A program made the position numbers and the translations under genes. From contig CM064430.1 in NCBI GenBank assembly GCA_032690845.1, positions 6,868,949-6,932,948 on the forward strand: DNA of 64,000 nt, given 5' to 3'. The notes below the pieces were generated by a model. The model was not told where the DNA came from and did no database searches. It saw nothing but the letters and a program-made list of their open reading frames with translations. The stretch is from Eleusine coracana subsp. coracana. Lineage: Eukaryota > Streptophyta > Magnoliopsida > Poales > Poaceae. The number at the start of each line of letters is the position of its first letter. The stretch's first letter is position 1. Positions 44,839 to 56,055 of the stretch are shown here, one piece after another.

Positions 44839-46872
44839 TGTCACACCCCAAAATTTCAAATTTTGGTTTGTGACCTAAATTTCACTAAATTTTAAAACTT
44901 TTTATAATAGTTTAAAATTTGGTTTAACTTAATTAAAACATCATCACTTATTTTAGGCAAAATAATGATTTTCTAAAATAAAATAAAATAATTTATGTTA
45001 TTATTATTATTATTGTTATTTTGTTTGTTGCATTCATGTTGCCATAGTTGCAGTAGGATTTTATTGCGTGAAAAACTATTTTGAAAATTCTACTAGTAAT
45101 CGATTTGTTTTGGTTTAGGAAATAGAATAGAAAGGGAAAAAGAAAAGGAAGAAACCCCTCTTTGGGCCGAGATCTCTCCCCGCGGCCCAACTTCTCCCTC
45201 CCTCCCTTTCGGCATGCTCAGCCCAACCTCTTCCCTCCCTCTTCCCCCTCTTTCCTCTGGCCTTGGGCCGAGCTACCCCGAGGCCCAGCTTTCCTCCTCT
45301 CCCTTCGGCCTTGGGCCATTTCTTTCTGAGGCCCACTCCACTCGTCTCTCTCTCCCAGGCTGGCCTGGCCCAACGCACCCCGCTTGGCCCAATGCGCCCC
45401 GCTTGGCCCACCCCGTCCCCGACCTCGCGTGGCCCAGCCGCCCCCCGGCCCATCTCACCCGCTCGGCCCAGCCCGCCCTCGCGCGCTTGCTCAAAACCCT
45501 AGGTCGCCGTCGCCCAGCCCCAGCCGCCACCGCCACCTCCTGGGCATGCGTGCCCAGCCAACCTAGGGGCTCACACCCCTATAAAAGGAGGGCACCGCTC
45601 CCCGCGCCCCCCTTCTCCTGCCTTGCGCCGCCACGAGCCCCTGCGCACCGCCGACGACCGCGCTGCCGCCACCCCGTCATGGAGCTCGGTGAGCTCCACG
45701 CCGACACCTTACACGGCCGCCTCGAGCCCTGCTGACCCGCTGCCGGCCATCGCGAGGCCGTGTTGCCCCCGACTAGCCCCTCCCCGGCAAGCCTCACCGC
45801 CCGAAGCTTCTCCATGTCGTCGCTGAACCACCGAAACCCGCTGCTGACGATGAGAGCACCTCCCCGGCCTCCAATCCTCGCGCGCGACCCCTTGGGTGAG
45901 CTCTCTACGCTCTCTTCTCCCCTCTGGACCCTTCCCTGTCGGATCCCGACCACCGGAGCGCCGCCTCCGGCGAGCCCCGCTCTCTGCGCTGCCGCCGACA
46001 GCCACCGGTCCACCGTGGACCAGTGGACCATGGGTCCACAAGGTCATAGACCCAGTCCATGGGGTCTTTGGGTTAAAATAATTAATTAAAATCCTGGGTA
46101 ATTGCTGGTTTTGCGCATAGGCCTCTCCACTTTTATAAAATTATATTTATAGCCTCAGTTCTATGCAGAACCCCTCCAAATTTATATTTAGGCCCCTGAC
46201 CTTATTTATAATTACTTTTAACACTGCATTTCTGCAGAAAAGCCCCTAAACCTTTTTTCTAAATAATTTTTAGTCCTGTAATTTTACAATAACACCCCTA
46301 AACTTATTTTTATTAATTATGTTTGGTCTTGTCTTTTTACAGTTAGGCCCTTCAACTTATAAAAAAATTATATTTTGGCCTTGTAAATTTTATAGTTAAG
46401 CTCCTGAACTTTTCCAAAATTACTTTTTAGTCCCTAAATTTTATACAAAATATATTTCCACCCTGATATTTCACAATTTAGTCCCTATACTTTTTATAAA
46501 TTACATTTTAGTCCCTAAAATTTTCATAAATTATATCTTATAGGTATATTTTATAGTTTAGCCCTTATATTCTTCTAAAATTACTTTTAGGCCCTTTTGC
46601 TTGTCTGTTTTTACATTTTAATCCCTAAAACTTCAAATAGCCATAACTTTTTACTCGTAACTCGGATTGAGGCGATTCTTACGCCCACGCGATCGTAGCA
46701 ACGCGTACTTTTTCATAGTATTGCTTTCTTTGGAGTTTGTTACTATGTGGTGTGTTGTTTCTTAGTATGTTTGTATGCTTATGTTTCCGGTGTGACGTTG
46801 AGTAGACGAACTGCTGTTAGAGAACTTCTGGGATCTCCATCTTGAAGACTTTGAGCAGTAGCAAAGGGAACC
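44839..46872 (+). repeat. 3' LTR of long-LTR element 2, truncated
   Basis: Matches 39872 to about 41890 closely and then switches without warning to the copia LTR at 46873. The last ~1.5 kb of the LTR is missing. Confidence 0.8.
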
Positions 46873-46932
46873 AGGACTCGTTTGTTGCCTTTCGGTATGA
46901 GCCCATAACCTTAAAACGTAAGGTTTATAACA
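46873..46932 (-). repeat. 5' LTR remnant (60 bp) of the short-LTR copia element
   Basis: Matches the right end of the LTR at 38742-38801 (AGGACTCGTTTGTTGCC to ATAACA) with few differences. Confidence 0.75.
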
Positions 46933-47643
46933 GTAAGAACCTAGCCAAGTTACGATGAATGGTAAGCACCTGGCCAAGCATAGGTTGGCCTGTATTTCTC
47001 AACAAGCAGCCAATTGCAGTACTCGACGATAAATGAAACTTATAGTGGCATGTCCCCATCAACAGGTAGGTGCATGTGCTGTTGTAGCTCTACCTGAACA
47101 ATCAACTCTTCAAAGATCTCAACCTTGTCTGACTCTGAATCTCTAGTCACGCCTTGGCTCTGCAATCAGTTAAAGTCCAATCTCAGTGTATTCAGAGAAT
47201 TAAAAACACCTCCACAACCACAAGAGCTTGATAGGTCTTTCTTGCATCAGCAATTGCACGGCCAAACCTCAAGAAATCAGGAACACCGGCGAACTATGCC
47301 ACCTCTGTGAAGCACACAACCCGACAATCATAGTGCTTCCAGGACCCCTGATCGAATCAGGAGGAGAGTTAGGCAAGGGCCTTGAATGCCTGATGTTGGA
47401 TCCACCGTTTCTGGGGATGGGTGGCCATACTTTATGGCCGTCGTCGTCCTGCCTTGCCCGAACAACAGCAGTCACCGCTACCGCAAGACCCGCCTCGGCT
47501 CGCCCCATGCGCCAGCCACCGCCGCCAGGACCGTCTCACCTCGCTCGCCCTAGGTCGCCCCATGCAGCCACCGTCCGGACCGCCCCACCTCACCCGCATG
47601 TAGATGCCGTCGTCGCCTAGGTACGGGGCTGCGATGGAAACAA
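46933..47643 (-). pseudogene. Possible gene remnant, unidentified
   Basis: On the minus strand a segment after an ATTGCAG acceptor (47159-47040) encodes DSESDKVEIFEELIVQVELQ and ends at TAA. Just upstream, about 47275-47211 reads VPDFLRFGRAIADARKTYQA before a GT. The gap between them is only ~50 bp, too short for a normal intron, and an upstream stop breaks the frame. The sequence looks like old coding DNA but I could not name it. Confidence 0.25.
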
Positions 47644-47925
47644 TTAATGGATAGGGCAGAGTGATTTAGAAGGAGAGGCAAGATTTGACGGAGAAATGTG
47701 TGGGTACAGGGAAATCTGCGGTAGGAAGGAAGGAACGTGATCACGAAGGACGATCTGCTCGCCGGGACCTAGACGGCACCACCGTTCTTGACGACGCCCG
47801 TGGCCAGTGACAAAGGTCACGAAGTCCTTCACGATCTTCACTTTGATCTGGCCCCTCCACGGCGATGGTGGTAGGGTCTCCGAAGACACCTTGCCATTGC
47901 CGGCGGCTGCAGTGCGCATTGCCAC
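47644..47925 (-). CDS. Small unidentified protein, 93 codons
   Basis: On the minus strand a TATA-like ATTATATATG (48090-48081) lies ~155 bp before ATG at 47925. A 14-codon upstream frame (start near 47991) lies in the presumed leader. The product has a Gly/Ala start, a basic middle (PPSPWRGQIKVKIVKDFVTF) and a Ser/Pro-rich end. The middle looks like real protein, but no family was recognised. Alternative: a decayed first exon. Confidence 0.3.
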   Translation of the reverse strand: MAMRTAAAGNGKVSSETLPPSPWRGQIKVKIVKDFVTFVTGHGRRQERWCRLGPGEQIVLRDHVPSFLPQISLYPHISPSNLASPSKSLCPIH

Positions 47926-48324
47926 GACGGCGGCGGTGGCGGTAGGTCAGCGCTGTCTCCCCTCGCTACGCATCATCTCCGCGCCTATCATGGCGGCAAC
48001 TGAGTGTGGAGTGCAGAGGAGGTGGAGAAGGCAGGCGGCAGGGATGCAGATCAAGGAGAAAGGAAAGTTTTCTGTCGATGCATATATAATGCGTGATTCT
48101 AGGACGGGTGTGCGGGCGCGTATTTTGATCGGGTGAAAGACAAAATAGAAAAAAGTGGCAGACGAGGGGGGGCTTCCCATGTAAAATTTTGTCATGTCAT
48201 ATATGTCAATGAGCCCAGAATTGATTAGAGGGCTATAATTGAAAGGGAAGTGGTATCAAAGGCCTAGATTTGTTGGGTACATAGGTCGCATGGTGTGTTT
48301 AGATGGGTTAAAGTTTAATCTTTA

Positions 48325-48326
48325 TA

Positions 48327-48390
<64 letters not shown>
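48325..48390. repeat. (AT)n(AC)n microsatellite
   Basis: About 27 AT units followed by six AC units, immediately abutting the Helitron-like end at 48390. Confidence 0.95.
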
Positions 48391-48392
<2 letters not shown>

Positions 48393-48418
48393 GCAAAGTG
48401 CCCGTATATTGTTATGGG
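48390..48418 (-). mobile_element. Helitron 3' terminus, minus strand
   Basis: On the minus strand CCCATAACAATATACGGG is followed by CACTTTG and CTAG (48393-48390), then T. The layout matches the end at 3446-3473, with a decayed stem. The body lies to the right and is interrupted by the SIRE-like element at 48561. Confidence 0.5.
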
Positions 48419-48560
48419 TTTAAAAAATAAAACATTTTTTTATAATTTAATCATAAATTATTTACACAATATTGTTGATAGTTTTTACATGAAAGATCAT
48501 ATTTATATTATCGTTGGTGTTTCTTAGCGTACCATTTTATATGTCATAAGTAACAATTTT

Positions 48561-50333
48561 TGAAAAACCATGTAGATATGTGCCATGGTTTGCAATATAT
48601 GTGATGAGTAATTGACTTGAGCAGATTTGTTGTTTGAGTTGAAATACGGGAATCCGGGGATTGCATGTGGGTGTACATGATTATATTTTCGACTAACCAG
48701 AGTTGGTGGAGGTATTGGTGATGTTGCAGGAGATGGGAAATGTGTTTGCCTGTCTCATGATGTGTAGGTCACTGGAGTCGACTTGGCGGTCAATGGCGAG
48801 AGGATCGGGCACAAGTAGGAGACATGGGGCCAGACGATCAGGAGGCCGGGTTGAGTCAAGGTTGATACACGTGGAGAGGCAAGATGCACGAACGGTTTCG
48901 CGGTTGAGCCTCAAAACTGTGGTGGTGATGAAGATGACATGTTGACAAAGTCAAAGCGAGCGGGATGTTGGTGCAAGTGACAAAGGGACCCGATGGACAG
49001 GGACTGGGAGAGACTTGCCGGTGGTCAGGATTGCGGGACGACGTGACATGCGTCGACATCAAGAAGTCACGCTTTGAGAAGTGTGCAAGGCGGTTTCCCG
49101 GTTTGAGCCTCAAAACCAGTGGTGGCGATTGGAGGTGCACGTGGCACCATCGCGGAGCTTGCGTCGAGGGCAAGCAAAGTTGTGAAGGGCTCGATGGCAT
49201 TCGGGCGACGAGGAAAAAGATGGATGGTTATGTCCCCGGTGGTAGGTTGGTGTGTTATGTGGGTCAAGGGTAGAGTGGTCATGTGGATTATAGACCCTAG
49301 GCCTATATAAGGAGAGGCTTGGCTGGTGGGAGAGACGCCTCTCTTTCCATTAGCCTTGTGTTTGGACTCTATTCAAAGTGCTAGGAGAGGTCTCCATGTA
49401 ATAGTGGAGAGTAGTCGGTATGTGAGAGACATCTCTTGCTCTTCCAAATAGTGAGAGGAAGAGGGTGGCTTCCTAGCCTTGTATCCTTGGATCTTGTTAG
49501 CACCTTTCTATGATATGAGTAGTATTTTCGTGCTCAAGATTTCCCTCTTTCCTTGAATCCTGAAATTCCCTTTTTCTCTATTTTTAGAGCTATTTTCGTG
49601 GTGATTTTTGATCTCATTTTTGGAGGAGTTTTTAGTTCAGATTTCTTTAGAAACTTGTTGCTAGGATGAGCTAAAACAATCCTTTATGGATCCTTGACCA
49701 AATCAATAGCTATAACGCCTTTGATTTGGAGGATTTCTCAAGTTTCCCCTTTTTGGTGTTCTTGGTTCAAGATCTGATATTCATGATGATTCCTTGAGCC
49801 AATTAAGTTGATATTCTAGGATTAGGGTCATGATGTGATGAGGATTCACTGGTCCAAAAATTGTATCATTTAGAGTTCGTTTGATTAGGTTTTGGAGAAG
49901 ATTTGCAAAATTCGCGAAAGTTTCTGTTGTTTTATCGGGGTCGATCGGCACTGCCGACGACAAGGACCGGCACTGCCGGTGGGTTACAGTATCCCACACC
50001 AGTAATACCGATGGGTCAGATTGGCACTGTCAATGGGGCCAACTGGCACTGCCGATGGCCTTGATCGGCACTGCTGGTTGTGGTCTAATGAGGTCTGGTT
50101 TTTGGTGAGTTTCTTGAGTAGTTCAAGTTCTTGGTGGTTCTTGTTGTTTCTACTATGTTTCTTTGCTGAGGTTGATCACTCCTAGGGCTAGTACACCACG
50201 AGTTGGTGTGTTTAGTCTTGATGATCGGTTCGGAGGTTGTCTTGGGTTGTTTTTGGGATATAGGTCAAGTTCTCTTTGAGAATTTTGATTGGCTCCTATT
50301 CACCCCCCCTCTGGTCGCCTTCTCGGTCCTTTA
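48561..50333 (+). repeat. 5' LTR of SIRE-like element 2 (full length)
   Basis: A 1.77-kb LTR with a TATA-like CCTATATAAGGAG near 49300. Five copies of a GGCACTGCCGA-type palindrome lie at about 49942-50079. The block 49491-50199 is missing from the 3' LTR. Confidence 0.85.
49942..50079. repeat. Cluster of GGCACTGCCGA-type repeats
   Basis: Copies start near 49943, 49966, 50018, 50041 and 50062 (ATCGGCACTGCCGA, ACCGGCACTGCCGG and variants). Each is a near-palindrome. The position within the LTR parallels the repeat cluster of SIRE-like element 1. Confidence 0.75.
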
Positions 50334-50335
50334 AT

Positions 50336-50348
50336 TGGTATCAGAGCC
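50336..50348 (+). other. Primer-binding site (tRNA-Met type)
   Basis: TGGTATCAGAGCC, two bases after the LTR end. Confidence 0.85.
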
Positions 50349-50396
50349 AATTTCATCACTAGTTGATCTTCACCGGCTTTGTGATCCAAAGGCAAC

Positions 50397-53300
50397 ATGG
50401 AGAAGCATGCTGTTAAGCTGTGGATGTTCGATGGAGAGGACTTCCCCTACTGTAAGTCACAGACTAGGGCTTATCTCTTGAGCCAAGGACGTGCAATTTA
50501 GGAGATCGTTGAGCAAGACTATGCCATACTGCCCATCCTCAACACCGCGGCAGTAGGTGAGTTGAACATGTATGAGAAGAACTCCAAAGCTGTCAATATT
50601 CTGCAAACTGCACTTGGTAGGAGTGAACATGATAGGGTTGCACACCTTGACACTGCCCATGATATTTGGGATAAGCTCTGCACGTACCATGAGGGTACCA
50701 ATCAAGTCAAGTCTATGCGTAAGGATTCTTATAATAGACAGTACCAAACATTTGCGCAAAAATCTAGCGAGTCACTTGATGAGATCTTTCATAGGTTTGA
50801 GGCTATTGTGTGCAACTAGAGGGCTTGTGGTAACCTTGTGTACAATGACAATGATAGAGCTAAGCAACTGCTGTATTCACTTGATGAAAATGTCTGGGGG
50901 GTTAAAATTGCTGCTTTAGAGGAAACTGCTGAATTCAATACCCTGAACTATGAGCAACTATATAGCAAGCTGAAATCTCATGAACTGTCTAGGAAATCTT
51001 GTCCTAATATTGCTATTCCTGCTTGTAGCATGGCTTTGCTTTCTAGCTCTCAAAAGGGTGATCACAGTGGTGATCACAGTGATCTCATGCTCTGGAGTTT
51101 GATCTTTCTTGTCTTGTTGCAGCTTCCGATGAACAGATGGAGTGCATTCCTGATAAGGAGCTGACCTTGCTCACAAGGAAGTTCAGGAAGTTCTACAACA
51201 ACAGGAAGGAGAGAAGAGGAGGTGGTTCAAGAACCTGCTTCGAGTGTCATGATCCAGGACACTTCATTGCTGATTGTCCCAAGAAAATAAAGAAGGCTGG
51301 GTACCGCGACAACAACACTGAAGATTTCAAGCAGAAGAAGAACCGCTTCTACAAGAAGGGCAAGAACTCCAAGAAGTTTGCCAAGGCCATTGCACGCGCT
51401 TGTGTTGCTTCCTTGAGCGATATCGACCTCACATCAAGTGAAGGCCTTATAAGCTCGGAGGAGGAGGTTGAGAAGCCACGAGTCAAGAGGAAGGATGATT
51501 TCACCGGGCTTTGCTTCATGGCAAAGAACGACCATGACACTGACTCTGGATCCGACTCCGACACAAGCGAGGTACCACCCACTCTTGATGAGCTCTTCTC
51601 TGAACTTGATCATTTGCACGATGTTCTGCTCATGCAACATGATAAGCTTCGCAGTGCTATTCGTGAGAGTAGAGAGATTAAGTCTAAGTTGGAGACTGCT
51701 GATTTTGAAATTACTTCGCTTAGGTCTAAGCTTGCTAAAGATGACATGGTTGTAGAGTGTGAGTCCTGTCAAGTTGTGATTAATGATCTCAGTCAGAGGG
51801 AGAGTGTGTATGCTCAAGTTGCTAGTTAGCTTGAGAGTGCCCTCAAGGAGCTCGATAAGTTCAAAGCTAGACCAACTCTTTTGGGTGCATGTCAGAAGTG
51901 CCCCAAACTCACAGATGAGTTGGAAGCTCAGTCCCTCAAAGTCAAAGAGCTTGAGTCTTAGTTGCTTCATGAGACTCGCTCTAAGGTCCTTCCACCACCA
52001 TGTGAGGTGTGTGTCTCTCTTAAAGACAAGCTTGTAATCACTAGGGAGGAAAACAAAGCTCTAGTTCAGGAAAATGACTATCTTGTTTCTAGGCTCCAAA
52101 GAACCCTAGTGAGTGAGGAAAAGATTGAGAGTGATTTGGCAATAGTGATGGAGAGTTCTTCTAGATCAACCTATAACTTGGGCTAGGGATTTGAGAGGGT
52201 TGACAAAGAGAGTGAAAAAGTGGGTAAGTTTGTACCTAGCCCCAACTACAAGGATGAGGAACAAACCATCAAAACCACTGACACATACTATCCACCAAAC
52301 CCCAAACCTTCCTTTAACCCAAAGCAAATAGTGGAGCCAAAACCCAAACCTCATGTGCAAACTAAGCCTAAACATGAGAGTGTGTACATTTGCATGTTCT
52401 GTGGTCGTAAGGGTCACTTGGATGAGTACTGTTATAGGCGTAAGAGAATTGAGAGGATGCAAGCTGAGTTAACTAGGAATGTGCATCATGATGATTTTGA
52501 TGGTTTTCAGTCTCACTCTTTTTCTCATGCCTATCATGGACAGGGTCATTCCTCATATGGCTTTGATTCACGAAATAGAGGCTTTGCGTAGCAGTGTTTT
52601 GGTGCCCTATGTTTTCCCCATCGTGGTGAGCGTCACTCACACAAATTTGGCTTTCACAGAGATGATTTCTATCCTCACTACCCTAGGTTTGAGTCGAGAT
52701 GCTTTGACAGGCCACATTTTCCCCATCATGGTTCTCGTCCGATATGTTCGAATGATAATGTGTAAAGAACTGTGATGACTACTACCGGTCGTATGGTGAA
52801 GTGCTGGATTCCCAAATGCTTTTTTACTAACCCCAGCACTGAGCCATCAACTTTCTCTTCTTGTTCTTTGTAGGCAATAGGTGGAGGCCTGGAGAACAAG
52901 CGGTTAATGGACTCCGGGTGTTCGCGCCACATAACCGGAGATGCAAAGTGGTTCTCTAGCCTCACTCCCTTGAAGCACAGGGAGTATGTGACCTTTGGAG
53001 ATGACAAGAGAGGGAGAGTGAAGGCAAGAGGCGTGGTAAAGGTAAATGAAAAATTCACTCTCAAGGATGTTGGTTTGGTTGAGCATCTCAAGTACAATCT
53101 CCTCTCTGTCTCTCAGTTGCTTGATGTTGGTTTGGAAGTGCGCTTTAAAAAAATGCTTCTTGTGTTCTTGATTTGAATGGCTCTTTGGTTTGTGAGATTT
53201 CTAGCATTGGGAAAGTTTTTCAGGCTGATTTTGCTGGTTCTCATGGTTCTCACAAGTGCTTCTTTGCTCAATCTCCTTCTGAGCTCTGGAAATGGCATAG

Positions 53301-56055
53301 GAGACTGGGTCACATGAGCTTTGACTTGTTATGTTGCTTGAGTGGCCTAGGCTTGATCTGAGGATTGCCTAAGCTCAAATTTGATAAGGATTTGGTTTGT
53401 TCTCCCTATCATCATGGGAAAATGATTGCCGCTTCTCATCCACCAATCAATTTGGTGATGACCGAACGCCCTGGAGAGTTGCTTCACATGGACACTGTTG
53501 GTCCTTCTCGGGTTCGTTCGGCGGGTGGGAAGTGGTATGTTCTTGTGATTGTTGACAACTACTCTCGCTACTCTTGGGTTTACTTTCTTGAGAGCAAGGA
53601 TGAAGTGTTTCATCACTTTTGGAGCTTAGCCTTGAGGTTGTTTAAGGAATTCCTTGGTGCATTACGAGCAATCCACAGCGATAATGGCACCGAGTTCAAG
53701 AACTCCTCCTTTGATGCTTTCTGTTTTGAGCATGGTATTGAGCATCAGTTTTTAGCACCTCGTGTTCCCCAGTAGAATGGTGTGGTCGAAAGAAAGAACA
53801 GAACCTTGGTGGAAATGGCCCGGACGATGCTCGATGAGCATAGGACTCCGAGGCGGTTCTGGGCTGAGGCCATTAGCAATGCTTGCTATGTTTCCAATCG
53901 GATTTTCTTGCGCTTAATTCTTAATGTGACTTCTTCCAAACTGCATTTTAGGAGAAAACCCTCGGTTTCTCATTTGCGTGCCTTTGGTTGCAAGTGCTTT
54001 ATTCTCAAACATGGTAATCTTGATAAGTTTGAGTCGAGATCTTCCGATGGCATCTTTCTTGGTTACTCTCTTCATGGTCATTCCTATAGAGTTTTGAATT
54101 TGGAAACTAACACCATCGTAAAGTCCTATGATATAACCTTTGATGAATCAAACTCTTGTGAAAGAAATGTGATTGAGTCTGGAGGTGATAAGGAGCTGAA
54201 GGAAAGCATATTTGTAGAAGAGGACCTACAGGGCCTTGATGATGATGATGATGATTCACTTCATCTCTCATCTGAGCTAGTTCCTGCTGCTACCACTACT
54301 CCAGCAGAGGGTCCAGAAGCTTCTACATAGACTTCAGCGGCTGTCGAGCGAGCTCCAGTTGTGGTTGAGGGGGAGGTACACTCTGAGAGAGAGGCTCCTC
54401 ACCACATTCAGCGTCAACATCCACCTCAACAGATAATTAGTAATCTCTATGAGAGGACAACAAGGTCAAGGTCTGCATATCTTGCTTGCTTTACCAATTC
54501 TCTCTTTGTTGCAATCTTTGAACCCCGAGATGTTGGACACACACTATCTGATGAACATTGGGTTAATGCCATGCATGAGGAGTTGCAAAACTTTGAGAGA
54601 AACAAAGATTGGACCCTTGTAGAGCCTCCCAAAAATGTCAATGTCATAGGAACCTAGTGGGTGCTCAAAAACAAACATGGGAAGGACGGTGAGGTTGTGA
54701 GAAACAAGGCTAGGCTAGTTGCTCAGGGTTTTAGCCAGGAGGAGGGCTTAGATTATGGTGAAACCTTTACTCCTGTTGCTCGCATAGAAGCCATTAGAAT
54801 CTTGCTTGCATTTGCTGCCTCCAACGGCATTAGACTCTATCAAATGGATGTCAAGAGTGCTTTTCTAAATGGTTTCATAGAGGAAGAAGTGTATGTGAGG
54901 CAACCCCCTGGCTTTGAGCACCACAAATACCCAAACCGTGTGTACAAGCTTCAGAAGGCTTTGTACGGGCTAAAGCAAGCACCTAGGGCATGGTATGCTA
55001 GGCTTAAGACCTTCTTGCTAGAGCGCAAGTATGTCATGAGGTGTGTTAATAAAACTTTGTTCACTCTAAAGCATGGCAATGACTTTCTAATGGTTCGGAT
55101 TTACGTGGATGATATCAACTTTGGTGGGTCCTCTCATGCTCTTATGTCCAGATTTCTGGAAGCTATGGAAAGTGAATTTCAGATGTCGATGATGGGCAAG
55201 CTCACCTTCTTTCTTAGGCTTCAAATCAAGTAGTGGAAGCAAGGCACTTTCATACATCAAGCCAAATACACAAAGGATCTCCTGAAGAAATTCAACATGG
55301 TCAATGTGAAGCCGTTGTCTACACCGATGTCCACTACAACGACTTTTAACCCTGATGAAGACTATGAAGCGGTGCACCAAAGGGAGTACAAGAGCATGAT
55401 TGGCTCTCTCTTGTACCTGACGGCGACAAGACCCGACATACACTTTGCGGTGTGTCTTTGTGCTCGCTTTCAAGCTTCCTCAATGGTGACTCATCGCAAG
55501 GCTATCAAGCGCATCTTCAGGCATCTCAAATACACCCTTGAGTTCGGTCTTTGGTACTCTGCATCTTTATCTCTTGATCTCATTGGGTATTCGGATGTGG
55601 ACTTTGCTGGGTGTAGAATTGATAGGAAGAACACTTCAGGTACTTGCCATTCCTTGGGTACTTCTTTGATCTGTTGGTCTTCTCGTAAGTAGTCGAGTGT
55701 TGCCCAATCCACCACAGAGGCTGAGTATGTTGTTGCTGCTAGCTGCTGCTCCCAAATCCTATGGATTATGTCTACCATGAGGGACTATGGGTTAACTTTT
55801 AAGGCTGTTGTACTCTTGTGTGATAACTCCAGTGCCATATGCTTAGCCAAAAACCCAATCCAACATAGTAAGGTCAAACACATCAATGTGCAATTCCATT
55901 TTCTGAGAGACAATGTTGAGAAGGGGGATGTTGAGCTCAAATACATCGACACCAGAAACCAACTTGCTGATATCCTCACCAAGCCCCTAGATGCTTCAAG
56001 ACATGCTTTTCTTCGGGGGGAACTTAGTGTTTGTCATCCTTATGGCATCATTTGA
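50397..56055 (+). pseudogene. gag-pol polyprotein of SIRE-like element 2, broken
   Basis: Gag starts at the ATG at 50397. A first CCHC knuckle (CFECHDPGHFIADC) lies at about 51238, a long coiled coil at about 51580-52180, and a second knuckle (CMFCGRKGHLDEYC) at about 52392. Then come protease (MDSGCSRHITG, 52907), the integrase finger (HRRLGHMS), the D-D-E core (MDTVG, HSDNGTEF, VVERKN), RT (VKSAFLNG, IYVDDI) and RNase H (DVDFAG, LADILTKPL), ending at 56055. Stops occur at 50499, 50817, 51828, 51960, 52185, 53359, 53775, 54328, 54655, 55231 and 55690, with frameshifts near 51100 and 53155. The CxxC of the integrase finger reads CSPY, so it has lost a Cys. Confidence 0.92.

Larger units (their letters stand above)
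39872..46872 (+). mobile_element. Second long-LTR non-autonomous retrotransposon (LARD-like), 3' end deleted
   Basis: The 5' LTR (39872-43382, about 3.5 kb) begins TGTCACACCC and ends GGGTGTGACA, perfect 10-bp inverted tips. A tRNA-Met primer site follows at 43387-43399. The inner region is only ~1.45 kb with no gag-pol. A polypurine tract (about 44823-44838) precedes the 3' LTR, which starts at 44839 and stops at 46872 after about 2 kb. The two LTRs are near-identical by eye, so insertion was fairly recent. It inserted into the short-LTR copia element. The end style resembles the element at 4058-10311. Confidence 0.8.
38619..46932 (-). mobile_element. Short-LTR copia element, truncated and invaded
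   Basis: A minus-strand copia element with a 183-bp 3' LTR at 38619-38801 (TGTTAT...ATAACA). A polypurine tract CCAAGGGGGAG lies beside it (38802-38812 on the minus strand), followed by RNase H and part of the reverse transcriptase (39106-39864). It is interrupted at 39871 by a long-LTR element. Only the last 60 bp of its 5' LTR survive at 46873-46932; gag to RT are gone. Flanks GTATC and GTAAG do not match well. Confidence 0.75.

Noticed and set aside
38614..46937. Target duplication of the short-LTR copia element
   Set aside because: The flanks GTATC and GTAAG share only three of five bases, so I did not claim a duplication.
49942..50079. CRISPR-like array
   Set aside because: Short spaced palindromes in a plant LTR, with irregular spacing and diverged copies. 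CRISPR is not expected in a nuclear plant genome.
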